Shown piece by piece: positions 36,085-44,712 of a stretch of 64,000 nt of DNA. The first letter of the stretch is position 1. Every line of letters begins with the position of its first letter. The notes below the pieces were generated by a model that was not told where the DNA came from, searched no databases, and saw nothing but the letters and a program-made list of their open reading frames with translations. Origin of the DNA: Lentibacillus persicus (GTDB lineage Bacteria > Bacillota > Bacilli > Bacillales > Amphibacillaceae); assembly GCF_900112705.1 (NCBI RefSeq), contig NZ_FOMR01000009.1:1-64000 (forward strand), written 5' to 3'. Both the position numbers and the translations under genes were made by a program.

Positions 36085-36948
36085 TCACCCTGCATACCGT
36101 TTCAATATAGTATCTACCGAACGCCCGTATGCCTCACCGAACATATTCAAATGGACAAGCAAATAATAAAGCTGATAGAGCGGTTTAACATCTTCATAAT
36201 ATGGTGCGAGGGGAAAGCGATCTTGATAGGCCTGGTAAAACTCACTGGAATAGCCGCCAAAGACCTCGGTAAAGGCCAGCTCAAAATGCCGGTCGCCATA
36301 TAGGAACGACGGATCAATGACATATGGTTCACCGCTGGGACCGCTTAGCCAGTTGCCGCCCCACAGGTCGCCATGCAGATATGAGGGCTCCACTTTATCA
36401 GGAACCCATTTATCCAGATTTTCAAGCAGCTTTTCCATCCGTTCACGCCGCCTCCCTGTCATAGTGCCACGTTCGATGCCCATTTGCAGCTGAGCTTTAA
36501 GCCGGCGATCCCGATAATACTCAAGCCAGCTGGAGAATAGCCCATTTTTTTGCGGAAGTGCTCCAATAAATGTGTCGTCATCGAATCCATGATGATTACC
36601 AATCGTCTGGTGCATGGCCGCGATATGATCACCAAGCTTCCGGTCTGTATCCGCTGATGGGCTGCCTTCCACCCATTCCATTACAAGAAAAGCATTATGA
36701 CGTTCATCTGAATACGTGAATACTTCCGGCACCGCAATCGAATTTGTCTCGCTGCTCATGTTCAACCCTTTTGCCTCCAGTTCAAAGAAACGCTCCGGAG
36801 CATTCGCATGATATTTAATAAAATATGTTTGCATGCCGGTTTGAACAAAATAGCTTTCGTTGATTGAACCGCCCGCCACCTGCTTCACCTGTTTTATTTC
36901 TTCACCGTCACCCGCCTGATAAAGCGCTTGTTCAATGCGTTCATTCAT
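36085..36948 (-). CDS. Fructosamine kinase family protein
   Basis: 287 aa aminoglycoside-phosphotransferase fold. It has QVAGGSINESYFV (nucleotide loop), catalytic SYLHGDLWGGNWL near residue 190 and metal-binding VIDPSFLYGDRHFELAFTEVFGG near 209. Homologues phosphorylate ketosamines or ribulosamines so that glycated proteins are repaired. AAAGGAGG precedes the ATG. It lies 27 bp downstream of the deaminase gene and is probably cotranscribed. Confidence 0.82.
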   Translation of the reverse strand: MNERIEQALYQAGDGEEIKQVKQVAGGSINESYFVQTGMQTYFIKYHANAPERFFELEAKGLNMSSETNSIAVPEVFTYSDERHNAFLVMEWVEGSPSADTDRKLGDHIAAMHQTIGNHHGFDDDTFIGALPQKNGLFSSWLEYYRDRRLKAQLQMGIERGTMTGRRRERMEKLLENLDKWVPDKVEPSYLHGDLWGGNWLSGPSGEPYVIDPSFLYGDRHFELAFTEVFGGYSSEFYQAYQDRFPLAPYYEDVKPLYQLYYLLVHLNMFGEAYGRSVDTILKRYAG

Positions 36949-36975
36949 CGGGATCCTCCTTTCACAACTACCGGA

Positions 36976-37428
36976 TTAAGTACGCGTTTTCCATAACGCC
37001 ATTGGATCTTCCTGTCCGTCTTCCAATGGCATGTGTACCATTCTCATCGCACGATCACGCTTTGTTTTCTGCAATTCTTCATAAATATCTTTCCCCTTGC
37101 CAAGACCGGCACCAGCAGCGTCTTCAGCTGACGAAGCATAATAAACGGTATCAATACCCGCAAAATACATGGCGGTAAGACACATCGGGCATGGCTCGCC
37201 GCTTGCATACATGGTATAATTTTTCAATTCGTGTGTATGCATCATTTTCTGTGCTTTGCGCATTGCCTGGATCTCTGCATGCGCTGTAATATCAAACCGT
37301 TTATGCAGTTCATTGACCCCCTCAGCTACTTGTTTATTATTTTTCACAAGTACTGCACCGAATGGTTCACCGCCATTACGAACATTCTCGGCTGCCAGTT
37401 CGACTGCCCGATTCATAAATTTGTCCAT
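36976..37428 (-). CDS. Cytidine/deoxycytidylate-type nucleoside deaminase (GuaD-like)
   Basis: 150 aa zinc deaminase with zinc motifs TAHAEIQAM near residue 51 and SGEPCPMCLTAMYFAGID near 79. The closest recognisable relatives are GuaD-type guanine deaminases (PFGAVLVKN, AAGAGLGKGKDIYEEL), but the substrate is uncertain. ATG at 37428 has AAAGGGGAG upstream; earlier in-frame residues would precede that site. It comes before the fructosamine kinase gene. Confidence 0.8.
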   Translation of the reverse strand: MDKFMNRAVELAAENVRNGGEPFGAVLVKNNKQVAEGVNELHKRFDITAHAEIQAMRKAQKMMHTHELKNYTMYASGEPCPMCLTAMYFAGIDTVYYASSAEDAAGAGLGKGKDIYEELQKTKRDRAMRMVHMPLEDGQEDPMALWKTRT

Positions 37429-37511
37429 CGAGTCGTTCTCCCCTTTCAAACGCTTTTGTCCAAAGTATAACAAAACTGTCCAGTATCTTGCGCTTCCTGA
37501 CTTGACTCATT

Positions 37512-37540
37512 TTGCTTTTTTATTGGGTATGCGCTACAAT
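37512..37540 (+). promoter_or_regulatory. Predicted sigma-A promoter of the nitroreductase gene
   Basis: TTGCTT (37512-37517), 17 bp and TACAAT (37535-37540); the Fur box starts 6 bp downstream. Confidence 0.6.
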
Positions 37541-37546
37541 CATAAT

Positions 37547-37561
37547 TGATAATCATTTTCA
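37547..37561. promoter_or_regulatory. Fur box upstream of the nitroreductase gene
   Basis: TGATAATCATTTTCA matches the Bacillus Fur consensus at all but one position and covers the likely transcription start. Confidence 0.8.
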
Positions 37562-37607
37562 ATCACGAATGAATATAATACGTATTTGAGCAAAGGGAGG
37601 ACAACGT

Positions 37608-38168
37608 ATGGAGTCGACAAAACAACAGACCGCTCTGCAACAAATCATCCGGGACCGTCGTGCGGTAAAAAAACATTATAATGATAAACCGGTAGCTGAG
37701 GAAACGGTGAAGGAGCTTTTGGAAGACGCTGTGTGGGCCCCTACTCACGGCGTGCGACAGCCTTGGCGATTTATTTTTATAGGGCCTGATCAGAAAGAGA
37801 CATTCGCTCAGAAAGTGGCTGCCACTTATCCGGAAGAACGACAACAAAACCGTCTGGAATACCTCAGGGAGCCGTCTGCTTTTCTTATCGTCGTGATGGA
37901 GGAGCCGGAAAGTAAAAAACAATGGGATGAAAACTTCGGTGCAACAGCCAGTATGATTCAAAACTTTTGGCTGCTGGCATGGGAGCAAAAGCTCGGTGTT
38001 GTGTGGAAGACAAATTCCCATATTTATGACGCAAATGTTAAAACAATCCTTGACGTCGGGGAGAATGAAAAAATCGTCGGCTTTCTTCACCTTGGCTACT
38101 TTGATGAAAAACCCGCCAAAAAAGAGCGTGTATCCGCTGCAGAGAAATTTACTACATTTAAAGGATAA
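37608..38168 (+). CDS. yfhC: Nitroreductase family protein (YfhC-like)
   Basis: 186 aa FMN-dependent nitroreductase fold: RDRRAVKKHYNDKPV near residue 16, WAPTHGVRQPWRF near 43 and the C-terminal IVGFLHLGYFDEKP. It resembles B. subtilis YfhC, whose gene I recall as a Fur target, and the Fur box here supports that. The natural substrate is unknown; a role in iron or siderophore reduction is speculation. Confidence 0.8.
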   Translation: MESTKQQTALQQIIRDRRAVKKHYNDKPVAEETVKELLEDAVWAPTHGVRQPWRFIFIGPDQKETFAQKVAATYPEERQQNRLEYLREPSAFLIVVMEEPESKKQWDENFGATASMIQNFWLLAWEQKLGVVWKTNSHIYDANVKTILDVGENEKIVGFLHLGYFDEKPAKKERVSAAEKFTTFKG

Positions 38169-38170
38169 AC

Positions 38171-38206
38171 AGAAAGAGGCCGCCTCATTATGAGTGGCCT
38201 CTTTCT
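38171..38206 (+). terminator. Terminator of the nitroreductase gene
   Basis: AGAAAGAGGCC pairs with GGCCTCTTTCT, with a further CTCAT/ATGAG pairing inside the loop. Confidence 0.85.
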
Positions 38207-38221
38207 ATGCGAGAACTCGGC

Positions 38222-38385
38222 TCTTCTGTTGATTCTGTCGCTCTTCTGCCGATTCCTGCACATCTTCTGTTGATTCCACGGTTCTTCTGTTGATTCTGTT
38301 ACTCTTCCGGCGATTCCCAAGCTTCTTCTGTTGATTCCGCTGTTCTTCTGGCGATTCTCGTATTTCTTCTGTTGATTTCCGTGCT
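38222..38385. repeat. Degenerate 20/21-bp minisatellite, 8 units
   Basis: Unit starts lie at 38222, 38242, 38263, 38283, 38303, 38324, 38344 and 38365. Each has the form TCTTC(T/C)G-NN-GATT plus a variable part; the NN dinucleotide is TT in five units and CC or GC in three. It lies directly after ddl on the minus strand. The pattern resembles the repeat at the start of the window. Confidence 0.85.
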
Positions 38386-38394
38386 TGTCGGCTC

Positions 38395-39501
38395 CTATTC
38401 TTCTTCCCAGACAGCACTTTTCAATGTGCCGTTTTTCTCGTGACGTTCGATTGCGAGTTCAATTAAACGATCAATCAATTTCGGGTAAGACACACCGCTC
38501 AGCTCCCAAAGTTTCGGATACATGCTGATGCGCGTGAAACCAGGAAGTGTATTGACTTCATTCACGTAAACTTCACCGTCCTCAGTGAGGAAGAAATCGA
38601 CACGGGCAAGCCCTTCACATTCAAGCGTTTCAAATGCTTCCACAGCTGTTTTTTGCAGCCTTTCAACTTCAGTCTCAGACAATTTCGCAGGCATCTCAAG
38701 TCGTGCTCCGGACTCATCAATATACTTGGATTCGTACGAGTAAAATTCAGTTTGCGGCAAAATCTCACCTGGTACTGATGATTTCGGATCTTCATTACCC
38801 AGAACGGCACATTCGATTTCGCGGCCTTTTAAGGTTTCTTCAATTACGATTTTTTGGTCATACTGGAATGCCTGGTCAATCGCTTCTGCAAATTCTTTTT
38901 CCGTTGAAACTTTGCTCACCCCAACAGAAGACCCCTGATTGGCCGGTTTGATAAACATCGGTATGCCTACCTGTTTTTTTACCGCAGCAAAATCAATTTG
39001 ATTACGCTTGGCACGGGAATACGCCACACCATTGGCAACATTAATACCGGCAGCCTTCAGAAGGCGTTTGGCTATATCCTTATCCATACAAACCGCGGAA
39101 CCGAGAACGCCGGTTCCTACAAAAGGAAGATTTGCGATTCGCATCATTCCCTGCAGACTCCCATCTTCTCCCAATGTGCCATGAACAATCGGAAAGACGG
39201 CATCGAGCTGGTCGAGCATGCCGGCATCATCCGCTTTAACAAGCTGGTGATCCGTTTTGCCCGGCACAATAGCCACAGATTCGTTTGATTTGTTTAATTG
39301 AATCAACTTTGGATTTTCCGCGTTAATCAGGTAGGAGGATTCATTATTGATATGCCACTTCCCTTGTTTATCAATTCCGATTAACACAACGTCATATTTA
39401 TCTTTATCAATGGCATCAACGATATTTTTAGCTGATTGCAATGACACCTCATGCTCAGCAGATTTACCCCCAAAAACGATTCCCACTTTTTTCTTCGGCA
39501 T
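38395..39501 (-). CDS. ddl: D-alanine--D-alanine ligase
   Basis: 368 aa ATP-grasp enzyme forming the D-Ala-D-Ala dipeptide for peptidoglycan. It shows VGIVFGGKSAEHEVSLQSAKN (residues 5-25), HGTLGEDGSLQGMM near 103, FIKPANQGSSVGVSKV near 182 and VNEVNTLPGFTRISMYPKLW near 322. An ELSGVSYP follow-up is typical. ATG at 39501 has AAGGGAG at 9 nt; the upstream extension lacks similarity. Confidence 0.93.
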   Translation of the reverse strand: MPKKKVGIVFGGKSAEHEVSLQSAKNIVDAIDKDKYDVVLIGIDKQGKWHINNESSYLINAENPKLIQLNKSNESVAIVPGKTDHQLVKADDAGMLDQLDAVFPIVHGTLGEDGSLQGMMRIANLPFVGTGVLGSAVCMDKDIAKRLLKAAGINVANGVAYSRAKRNQIDFAAVKKQVGIPMFIKPANQGSSVGVSKVSTEKEFAEAIDQAFQYDQKIVIEETLKGREIECAVLGNEDPKSSVPGEILPQTEFYSYESKYIDESGARLEMPAKLSETEVERLQKTAVEAFETLECEGLARVDFFLTEDGEVYVNEVNTLPGFTRISMYPKLWELSGVSYPKLIDRLIELAIERHEKNGTLKSAVWEEE

Positions 39502-39592
39502 GTTCCAGAACTCCCTTACAAAATGTATATATCTAAAATAGCACACTATAGCCTGTTCCTAACAGCAATTTTAAAATATTTTCAAAAACCGC

Positions 39593-39621
39593 TTGACAAT
39601 TTAAGAAAACACCACTAGTAT
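39593..39621 (+). promoter_or_regulatory. Predicted sigma-A promoter of the trp operon
   Basis: TTGACA (39593-39598), 17 bp and TAGTAT (39616-39621), just before the first T-box. Confidence 0.75.
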
Positions 39622-39639
39622 ATAAAACAATAATTAAAT

Positions 39640-39908
39640 TCGAATCAAGCAATGACGAAGAGTAGTAATTTGTCTTTTTCACTTAAGAGAGCCGATGGTT
39701 GGTGCGAATCGGTGTGCGGGGCAAATGAATGGACTTCCGAGCTTCCGGACCGAAACAATTTTGCAGTAGGCTCTGGCGATCACGTCTCATCGTTACACGA
39801 GACACATATTGAGCAAACGATGCTTGATATCGTCAGAGTGAGCTGATTGCAGCTAATAAAGGTGGCACCACGGGGTCCTCGTCCTTTTCGGATGGGGGCT
39901 CTTTTTGT
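39640..39908 (+). promoter_or_regulatory. Tryptophan T-box leader 1
   Basis: Stem I features (AGTAGTAA, AAGAGAGCCGATGGTTGGTGCGAA) lead to the specifier loop GAATGGACTT, where TGG at 39730-39732 reads Trp. The antiterminator T-box AAGGTGGCACCACGGG is at 39859-39874. It is followed by a GU-rich terminator stem (GTCCTCGTCC with GGATGGGGGC) and T5. Uncharged tRNA-Trp would favour antitermination. Confidence 0.9.
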
Positions 39909-39937
39909 ATTTTGGCGGGCTTCCCGCACGATTTGGC

Positions 39938-39968
39938 GTTTTGCACCGTCGTATAATCGGTGCAAAAC
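39938..39968. repeat. REP-like hairpin copy 2, between the two T-boxes
   Basis: GTTTTGCACC and GGTGCAAAAC around loop GTCGTATAATC, matching the hairpin at 13979-14019 in both stem and loop. Confidence 0.75.
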
Positions 39969-40007
39969 TGCCATCATTCAAAACAGCATACATTAAAAAA
40001 TCGTTGC

Positions 40008-40277
40008 GCAAGAGGAGTAGGCTTTGTTGAAGCGTTAAAGAGAGCCGGTGGCGGTGAGATACCGGTACGTGGATGATTGCTGAATGGACTTGCAAGAGGT
40101 TTCCTGAATGATAGTACGGAAACACGGGCTCCGCCGTTATACGGATAGGATATCGGAACTCTTAATTTTCCCGTATCTGAATAAGGATGGAGATTTCAAG
40201 TCTCCAAAAGAGGTGGCACCGCGGTCACAATCGTCCTCTGCATTCACATTTCATGTGTGTTTGCAGAGGTTTTTTTA
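40008..40277 (+). promoter_or_regulatory. Tryptophan T-box leader 2
   Basis: Stem I features (GAGTAGGC, AAAGAGAGCCGGTGGCGGTGAG) lead to specifier loop GAATGGACTT, with TGG at 40085-40087. T-box sequence AGAGGTGGCACCGCGGT is at 40209-40225. The terminator CCTCTGCA/TGCAGAGG (40235-40269) ends in T7. It lies 42 bp upstream of trpE. Confidence 0.92.
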
Positions 40278-40318
40278 TCCTCACTTTATCGATTGATTTG
40301 AAGAAAGGAGTTTTAATA

Positions 40319-41719
40319 ATGCAACAGCACCCGCTCCCCTATAAGTACATCAAACTGAACGCTGACACGCTCACACCGATTGGGATATACGAAAATCTTT
40401 ACGGCAAAAAAAAATTCCTGCTGGAAAGCTCAATCCAGCATGAGGAAAAAGGTAAATACTCCTTTATTGGTGCTGATCCTTATCAGGAATTTAAAGGCAG
40501 TGGCAGCCTTACAACGATTCTGGATCATGAAAATGAATCATCTGAAAGTCGGACGGAATCCGTATTGAATGTATTTCAAAAAGAATTTCCCACAATCGAT
40601 GAAACACTGCCTTTCCCCTTTTTCGGCGGTGCGGTTGGTTATATCGGCTATGACGCTATACGAAGCTATGAAGATATTGGCGAAACATTGCATGACGACA
40701 TTAACATGCCGGAGATTCATCTGATGCTGTATCAAAATATTATCGTTTATGACCATAGCGACGAATCCGCATTTCTAGTTGCAACAAACCTGAATCAGCA
40801 GCCTGAGCATGTACTGGATGAACGACTCGCATCGTTAAAAAAAGCATTGATTCCATTTCCGACAGCGGATGTATCATCGGGGGAGGATGCCGTTTTCCAC
40901 CCTGAAATGGATAAACAGGATTTTATGCGCAATGTGGAAATTGCTAAAGACCATATCAAACGCGGCGACATTTATCAGGTGGTGCTCTCGCAACGGATGA
41001 AAGCCGATATGTCGGGAGACCCGTTCAGTTTTTACCGGAAGCTGCGAAAGGTCAATCCATCACCTTACATGTTTTATATCGACTTTAATGAGTATGTCGT
41101 TCTCGGCGCATCACCGGAAAGTTTGGTTGAAACGAGCGGGCGTCATATTATCTCCAATCCGATTGCCGGCACACGCCCGCGCGGTGAAACAAAAGAAGCG
41201 GACAACACTATGGCGAAGGAGCTTTTAGCCGACGAAAAAGAAATAGCGGAACATCGGATGCTGGTGGACTTAAGCCGTAACGATTTAAGCCGTGTTTGTG
41301 AAACCAACAGTGTTTCTGTCCCTGCCTATATGAACGTGGAATCCTATCAGCACGTGATGCACATGGTCTCTGAAGTGCACGGGATATTAAATGATCAATT
41401 CACGAGTATCGATGCACTGATTGCCTGCTTGCCTGCCGGAACCGTATCAGGCGCACCCAAAATTCGTGCCATGCAAATCATCAACCAATTGGAAAATAAA
41501 AAACGTGGAGCATACGGCGGAGGTGTTGGTTACATCAATTTCAACCATGACTTAAATATCGCGCTGACAATTCGGTCGCTGGTTGTCAAAGAAAACCATG
41601 CCTACTTGCAAACCGGCGCCGGAGTGGTCCATGATTCTGACCCGGAGGCCGAATACAACGAAACCTTGCACAAAGCAAAATCACTAATGGAGGTGGCAAA
41701 TCTTGATTTTACTCATTGA
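40319..41719 (+). CDS. trpE: Anthranilate synthase component I TrpE
   Basis: 466 aa. It converts chorismate to anthranilate with ammonia from TrpG. The chorismate-binding C-terminal half has IKRGDIYQVVLSQR, SPYMFYIDF, GASPESLVE, IAGTRPRG, AEHRMLVDLSRNDLSRVC and CLPAGTVSGAPKIRAMQII. The N-terminal LESS segment (FLLESSI near residue 31) is part of the Trp feedback site. ATG at 40319 has AAAGGAG at 8 nt; a longer frame would begin inside the T-box. Confidence 0.93.
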   Translation: MQQHPLPYKYIKLNADTLTPIGIYENLYGKKKFLLESSIQHEEKGKYSFIGADPYQEFKGSGSLTTILDHENESSESRTESVLNVFQKEFPTIDETLPFPFFGGAVGYIGYDAIRSYEDIGETLHDDINMPEIHLMLYQNIIVYDHSDESAFLVATNLNQQPEHVLDERLASLKKALIPFPTADVSSGEDAVFHPEMDKQDFMRNVEIAKDHIKRGDIYQVVLSQRMKADMSGDPFSFYRKLRKVNPSPYMFYIDFNEYVVLGASPESLVETSGRHIISNPIAGTRPRGETKEADNTMAKELLADEKEIAEHRMLVDLSRNDLSRVCETNSVSVPAYMNVESYQHVMHMVSEVHGILNDQFTSIDALIACLPAGTVSGAPKIRAMQIINQLENKKRGAYGGGVGYINFNHDLNIALTIRSLVVKENHAYLQTGAGVVHDSDPEAEYNETLHKAKSLMEVANLDFTH

Positions 41720-42302
41720 TAATTACGATTCATTCACGTATAACGTTTATCATTACTTATCAAGCAGTGGATTAGATGTCCAGGTGTATCGCAACGACCG
41801 GATTACTATCGATAAGGTTGCTTTACTCAATCCGGAAGCCATCATCTTGTCGCCCGGTCCCGGAACACCGGATGATGCGGGTATCTGTTCTGACATTGTC
41901 GCCTCTCTTTACCAGAGCATCCCAATTCTGGGAATTTGTCTGGGACAGCAGGTGATTGCACAAACAATGGGCGGGTCAATCAAACAAGCGTACAGTATTA
42001 AGCATGGCAAAACGTCGCTGATTACCCACAATGGCGAGGAATTATTCAGCCGCCTGCCTCAGCCGCTTGAAGTGATGCGTTATCATTCACTGTCAGTAGA
42101 GCGTGCATCTCTTTCGAATGATCTGAAAGTGACAGCCGAATCGCTGGATGACAATGAAATAATGGCGCTAAAACATCGCCATTATCCCGTTTACGGCATT
42201 CAATTTCATCCAGAATCAATCGGCACAGCAAGCGGAAAAGAAATGATTCAAAATTTCTTACAAACAATTGGAGAGGGGTCATATCATGAAAAATTATCTT
42301 GA
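41703..42302 (+). CDS. trpG: Anthranilate synthase glutaminase component TrpG
   Basis: 199 aa class-I amidotransferase with LIDNYDSFTYN at the N-terminus, nucleophile elbow LGICLGQQVIAQ near residue 78 and catalytic GIQFHPESIGT near 166. It starts at TTG with GGAGG upstream and overlaps trpE by 17 nt. In B. subtilis the glutaminase is encoded in the folate operon; here it is within the trp operon and may be dedicated to tryptophan. Confidence 0.92.
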   Translation: MILLIDNYDSFTYNVYHYLSSSGLDVQVYRNDRITIDKVALLNPEAIILSPGPGTPDDAGICSDIVASLYQSIPILGICLGQQVIAQTMGGSIKQAYSIKHGKTSLITHNGEELFSRLPQPLEVMRYHSLSVERASLSNDLKVTAESLDDNEIMALKHRHYPVYGIQFHPESIGTASGKEMIQNFLQTIGEGSYHEKLS

Positions 42303-43311
42303 AAAACTGTTGAACCGGGAAAGTTTGACGCTGGAGGAAATGAAGGATGCTGCGGAAACTTCCTTTAACGAGCATGTGACCGAAAGTGAGCTGGCAGCAT
42401 TTTTAGCCGGTTTACGCAGCAAAGGTGAAACACCTGAAGAAATCGCCGGGCTGGCTGATGTCATCAGAACACAGTCAAGCCAGACGACAGATGAATTAGC
42501 AAATGTTATGGATAATTGCGGGACCGGCGGTGATGGCTCCAACAGTTTTAACATCAGCACAACAGCCGCTTTCGTGCTTGCCGGTGCGGGTGTAAAAGTT
42601 GCCAAACACGGCAACCGCAGCATTTCAAGCAAAACCGGAAGTGCCGATGTACTGGAGCATCTGGGCATATCTTTATCGTTTTCAAAAGCGCATGTACACG
42701 AGATGATCCAGGAAAACAATATCGCTTTCCTTTATGCGCCACATGTTCACCCAGGTATGAAACGATTTATGACTGTCCGGAAAAACCTGGGTATCCCGAC
42801 AATTTTTAATTTGATCGGGCCTTTAACAAACCCGGTCAATCTGGATTCACAGCTTTTGGGGGCTTATCGGCGCGACATGCTGCCGGTGCTGGCTGAAACG
42901 CTCCATCAGCTTGGCCGAAAACGCGCGCTTGTCATCAACGGTGCCGGTTATATGGATGAAGCCTCTCTTGCCGGCGAAAACCATATTTCGCTCATGGAAG
43001 AAGGTAACGTGACATCATTCACGCTCCATCCTTCCGAAGTGAACTTGCCGGTGTATGCCAATGAAGAAATTCGCGGCGGCAATGCCAAAGATAACGCGGC
43101 AATTCTCCTCGATGTCTTAAACGGCAACAGAGGAGCCCATTACGACACCGTCCTGCTCAATGCCGGTCTTGGTCTGTTTGCCAATGGCACTGCGAAGTCG
43201 ATAAACGATGGCGTTAGGCTGGCTGAAGAAAGTATCCAAAGCGGCGCGGCCAAGGAAAAACTGCAGCGACTGGTTGATTACAGCGGCAAAATGAAAAGTG
43301 AGGCGATATAA
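42286..43311 (+). CDS. trpD: Anthranilate phosphoribosyltransferase TrpD
   Basis: 341 aa. It transfers phosphoribose from PRPP to anthranilate. PRPP-binding motifs are DNCGTGGDGSNSFNIST near residue 77 and KHGNRSISSKTGSADVLEHLG near 106, with NLIGPLTNPV near 176. The ATG at 42286 follows GAGAGGGG and lies within the trpG end (17-nt overlap). Confidence 0.93.
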   Translation: MKNYLEKLLNRESLTLEEMKDAAETSFNEHVTESELAAFLAGLRSKGETPEEIAGLADVIRTQSSQTTDELANVMDNCGTGGDGSNSFNISTTAAFVLAGAGVKVAKHGNRSISSKTGSADVLEHLGISLSFSKAHVHEMIQENNIAFLYAPHVHPGMKRFMTVRKNLGIPTIFNLIGPLTNPVNLDSQLLGAYRRDMLPVLAETLHQLGRKRALVINGAGYMDEASLAGENHISLMEEGNVTSFTLHPSEVNLPVYANEEIRGGNAKDNAAILLDVLNGNRGAHYDTVLLNAGLGLFANGTAKSINDGVRLAEESIQSGAAKEKLQRLVDYSGKMKSEAI

Positions 43312-44112
43312 ATGACGATATTGGACAAAATTGTTGAGCAAAAGAAAGTAGAAGTCGAACAGCTAAAGAACGAGCCAATTCCTGAAGCCCCCCCGGCAGC
43401 CGGTCAGATACCGTCAATTGCCAGGACGTTTTACCATACAGAACACATGAACATTATTGCTGAAATTAAACGGGCATCCCCTTCCAAAGGGTCCATTGAC
43501 CTTAGCGTCGACCCGGTAACGCAGGCAAAGGTCTATGCATCGAATGGCGCCGGCGCGATTTCCGTTCTGACTGACCAAACATTTTTTAAAGGATCGATGG
43601 AAGATCTCCGTGCAGTAAGAGAAGCAGTCGATATCCCGCTTCTATGCAAGGATTTTTTCATAGATGAGATACAGATTGACCATGCCAAAGCGGCGGGCGC
43701 ATCGATCATTTTATTAATCGTGGCTGCCCTGTCTTCAGCCAGATTGCGCGAACTTTACGCCTATGCAAAAGAACAGGGGCTCGATGTTCTTTGTGAAGTG
43801 CATGATGATGATGAAATGATCACAGCCCTCGACTTGGGAGCTGACGTTATCGGCATCAATAACCGTAACTTAAAAACGTTTGAAGTTGATTTGAACACAA
43901 CGGGACTTTTAGCATCAATGGTTACAAACCCTCAAACCATCCTGATCAGTGAAAGCGGGATAAAAACGCGGGAAGATGCCGCTTTTGCTGCCAAAAACGG
44001 TGCAAACGCCATTCTTGTCGGAGAAACGTTGATGCGTGCTGACGACTTGCCGAAAACGTTCAGCGAGCTGCAAGTCCCGCTGGAGAAAGGGGTTCACTCC
44101 AATGCACGTTAA
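43312..44112 (+). CDS. trpC: Indole-3-glycerol phosphate synthase TrpC
   Basis: 266 aa TIM barrel that closes the indole ring. It contains IIAEIKRASPSKGSID near residue 45, VLTDQTFFKGS, LCKDFFIDEIQI near 104, GINNRNLKTFEVD near 182 and ISESGIKTRED near 209. It starts immediately after the trpD stop. Confidence 0.93.
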   Translation: MTILDKIVEQKKVEVEQLKNEPIPEAPPAAGQIPSIARTFYHTEHMNIIAEIKRASPSKGSIDLSVDPVTQAKVYASNGAGAISVLTDQTFFKGSMEDLRAVREAVDIPLLCKDFFIDEIQIDHAKAAGASIILLIVAALSSARLRELYAYAKEQGLDVLCEVHDDDEMITALDLGADVIGINNRNLKTFEVDLNTTGLLASMVTNPQTILISESGIKTREDAAFAAKNGANAILVGETLMRADDLPKTFSELQVPLEKGVHSNAR

Positions 44113-44707
44113 AATCTGCGGCATGACAACGCGAGAAGCAGCCCAAGAAGCCGCAGAAGCCGGTGCCGATTTTATCGGGTTTGTCTTTGCACCAAGCAAG
44201 CGGCAAATAACACCGAAAAAAGCAGCTGAAATCAGTGCCGGCCTCCCCTCTTCAGTCAAAAAAGTTGGCGTGTTTGTCAATGAAACAAAAGAGACAATAA
44301 TCCAGACGGCTGAAACAGCGGGACTTGATATCATACAGCTCCATGGTGACGAACCAGCACTATTCGCTGAAGCGCTCCCCTACCCTGTCATCAAAGCGTT
44401 CCGGATGGGGAAACATGACATAGCCGAAATACAGGCTTATCCGTGTGATTATTATTTAATCGACAGTCCTAAAGGGCCTAACCGAGGCGGTAACGGCACA
44501 ACATTTGACTGGGCCCGCTTAACCGACGCCGGTCTGAACACAGAAAAACTAATTCTCGCAGGGGGTCTGACCCCCGAAAATGTGCAATCAGCCATCTCAA
44601 TTGCCAAACCGGCAGCTGTCGATGTATCAAGTGGTGTTGAAACGAACGGCGAAAAAGACCTTGAAAAAATCAGCCAATTTATTCATAACGCCAAAATGAA
44701 AGGATGA
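44102..44707 (+). CDS. trpF: Phosphoribosylanthranilate isomerase TrpF
   Basis: 201 aa TIM barrel: N-terminal [13 protein letters not shown] with catalytic Cys, [21 protein letters not shown], and GGNGTTFDW with [13 protein letters not shown] at 44102 overlaps the trpC end by 11 nt. The short form is not fused to TrpC. Confidence 0.92.
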   Translation: MHVKICGMTTREAAQEAAEAGADFIGFVFAPSKRQITPKKAAEISAGLPSSVKKVGVFVNETKETIIQTAETAGLDIIQLHGDEPALFAEALPYPVIKAFRMGKHDIAEIQAYPCDYYLIDSPKGPNRGGNGTTFDWARLTDAGLNTEKLILAGGLTPENVQSAISIAKPAAVDVSSGVETNGEKDLEKISQFIHNAKMKG

Positions 44708-44712
44708 TAACC

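Noticed and set aside
37563-38090. 175-codon minus-strand frame opposite the nitroreductase gene
   Set aside because: It is antisense to a clear gene with its own promoter and terminator, and shows no recognisable domain.
38222-38385. CRISPR-like periodic array
   Set aside because: The period is only 20-21 bp with degenerate units and no unique spacers of suitable length; no cas gene is in the window.
39652-39846. 64-codon frame inside the first T-box leader
   Set aside because: The region is fully explained by T-box RNA structure.
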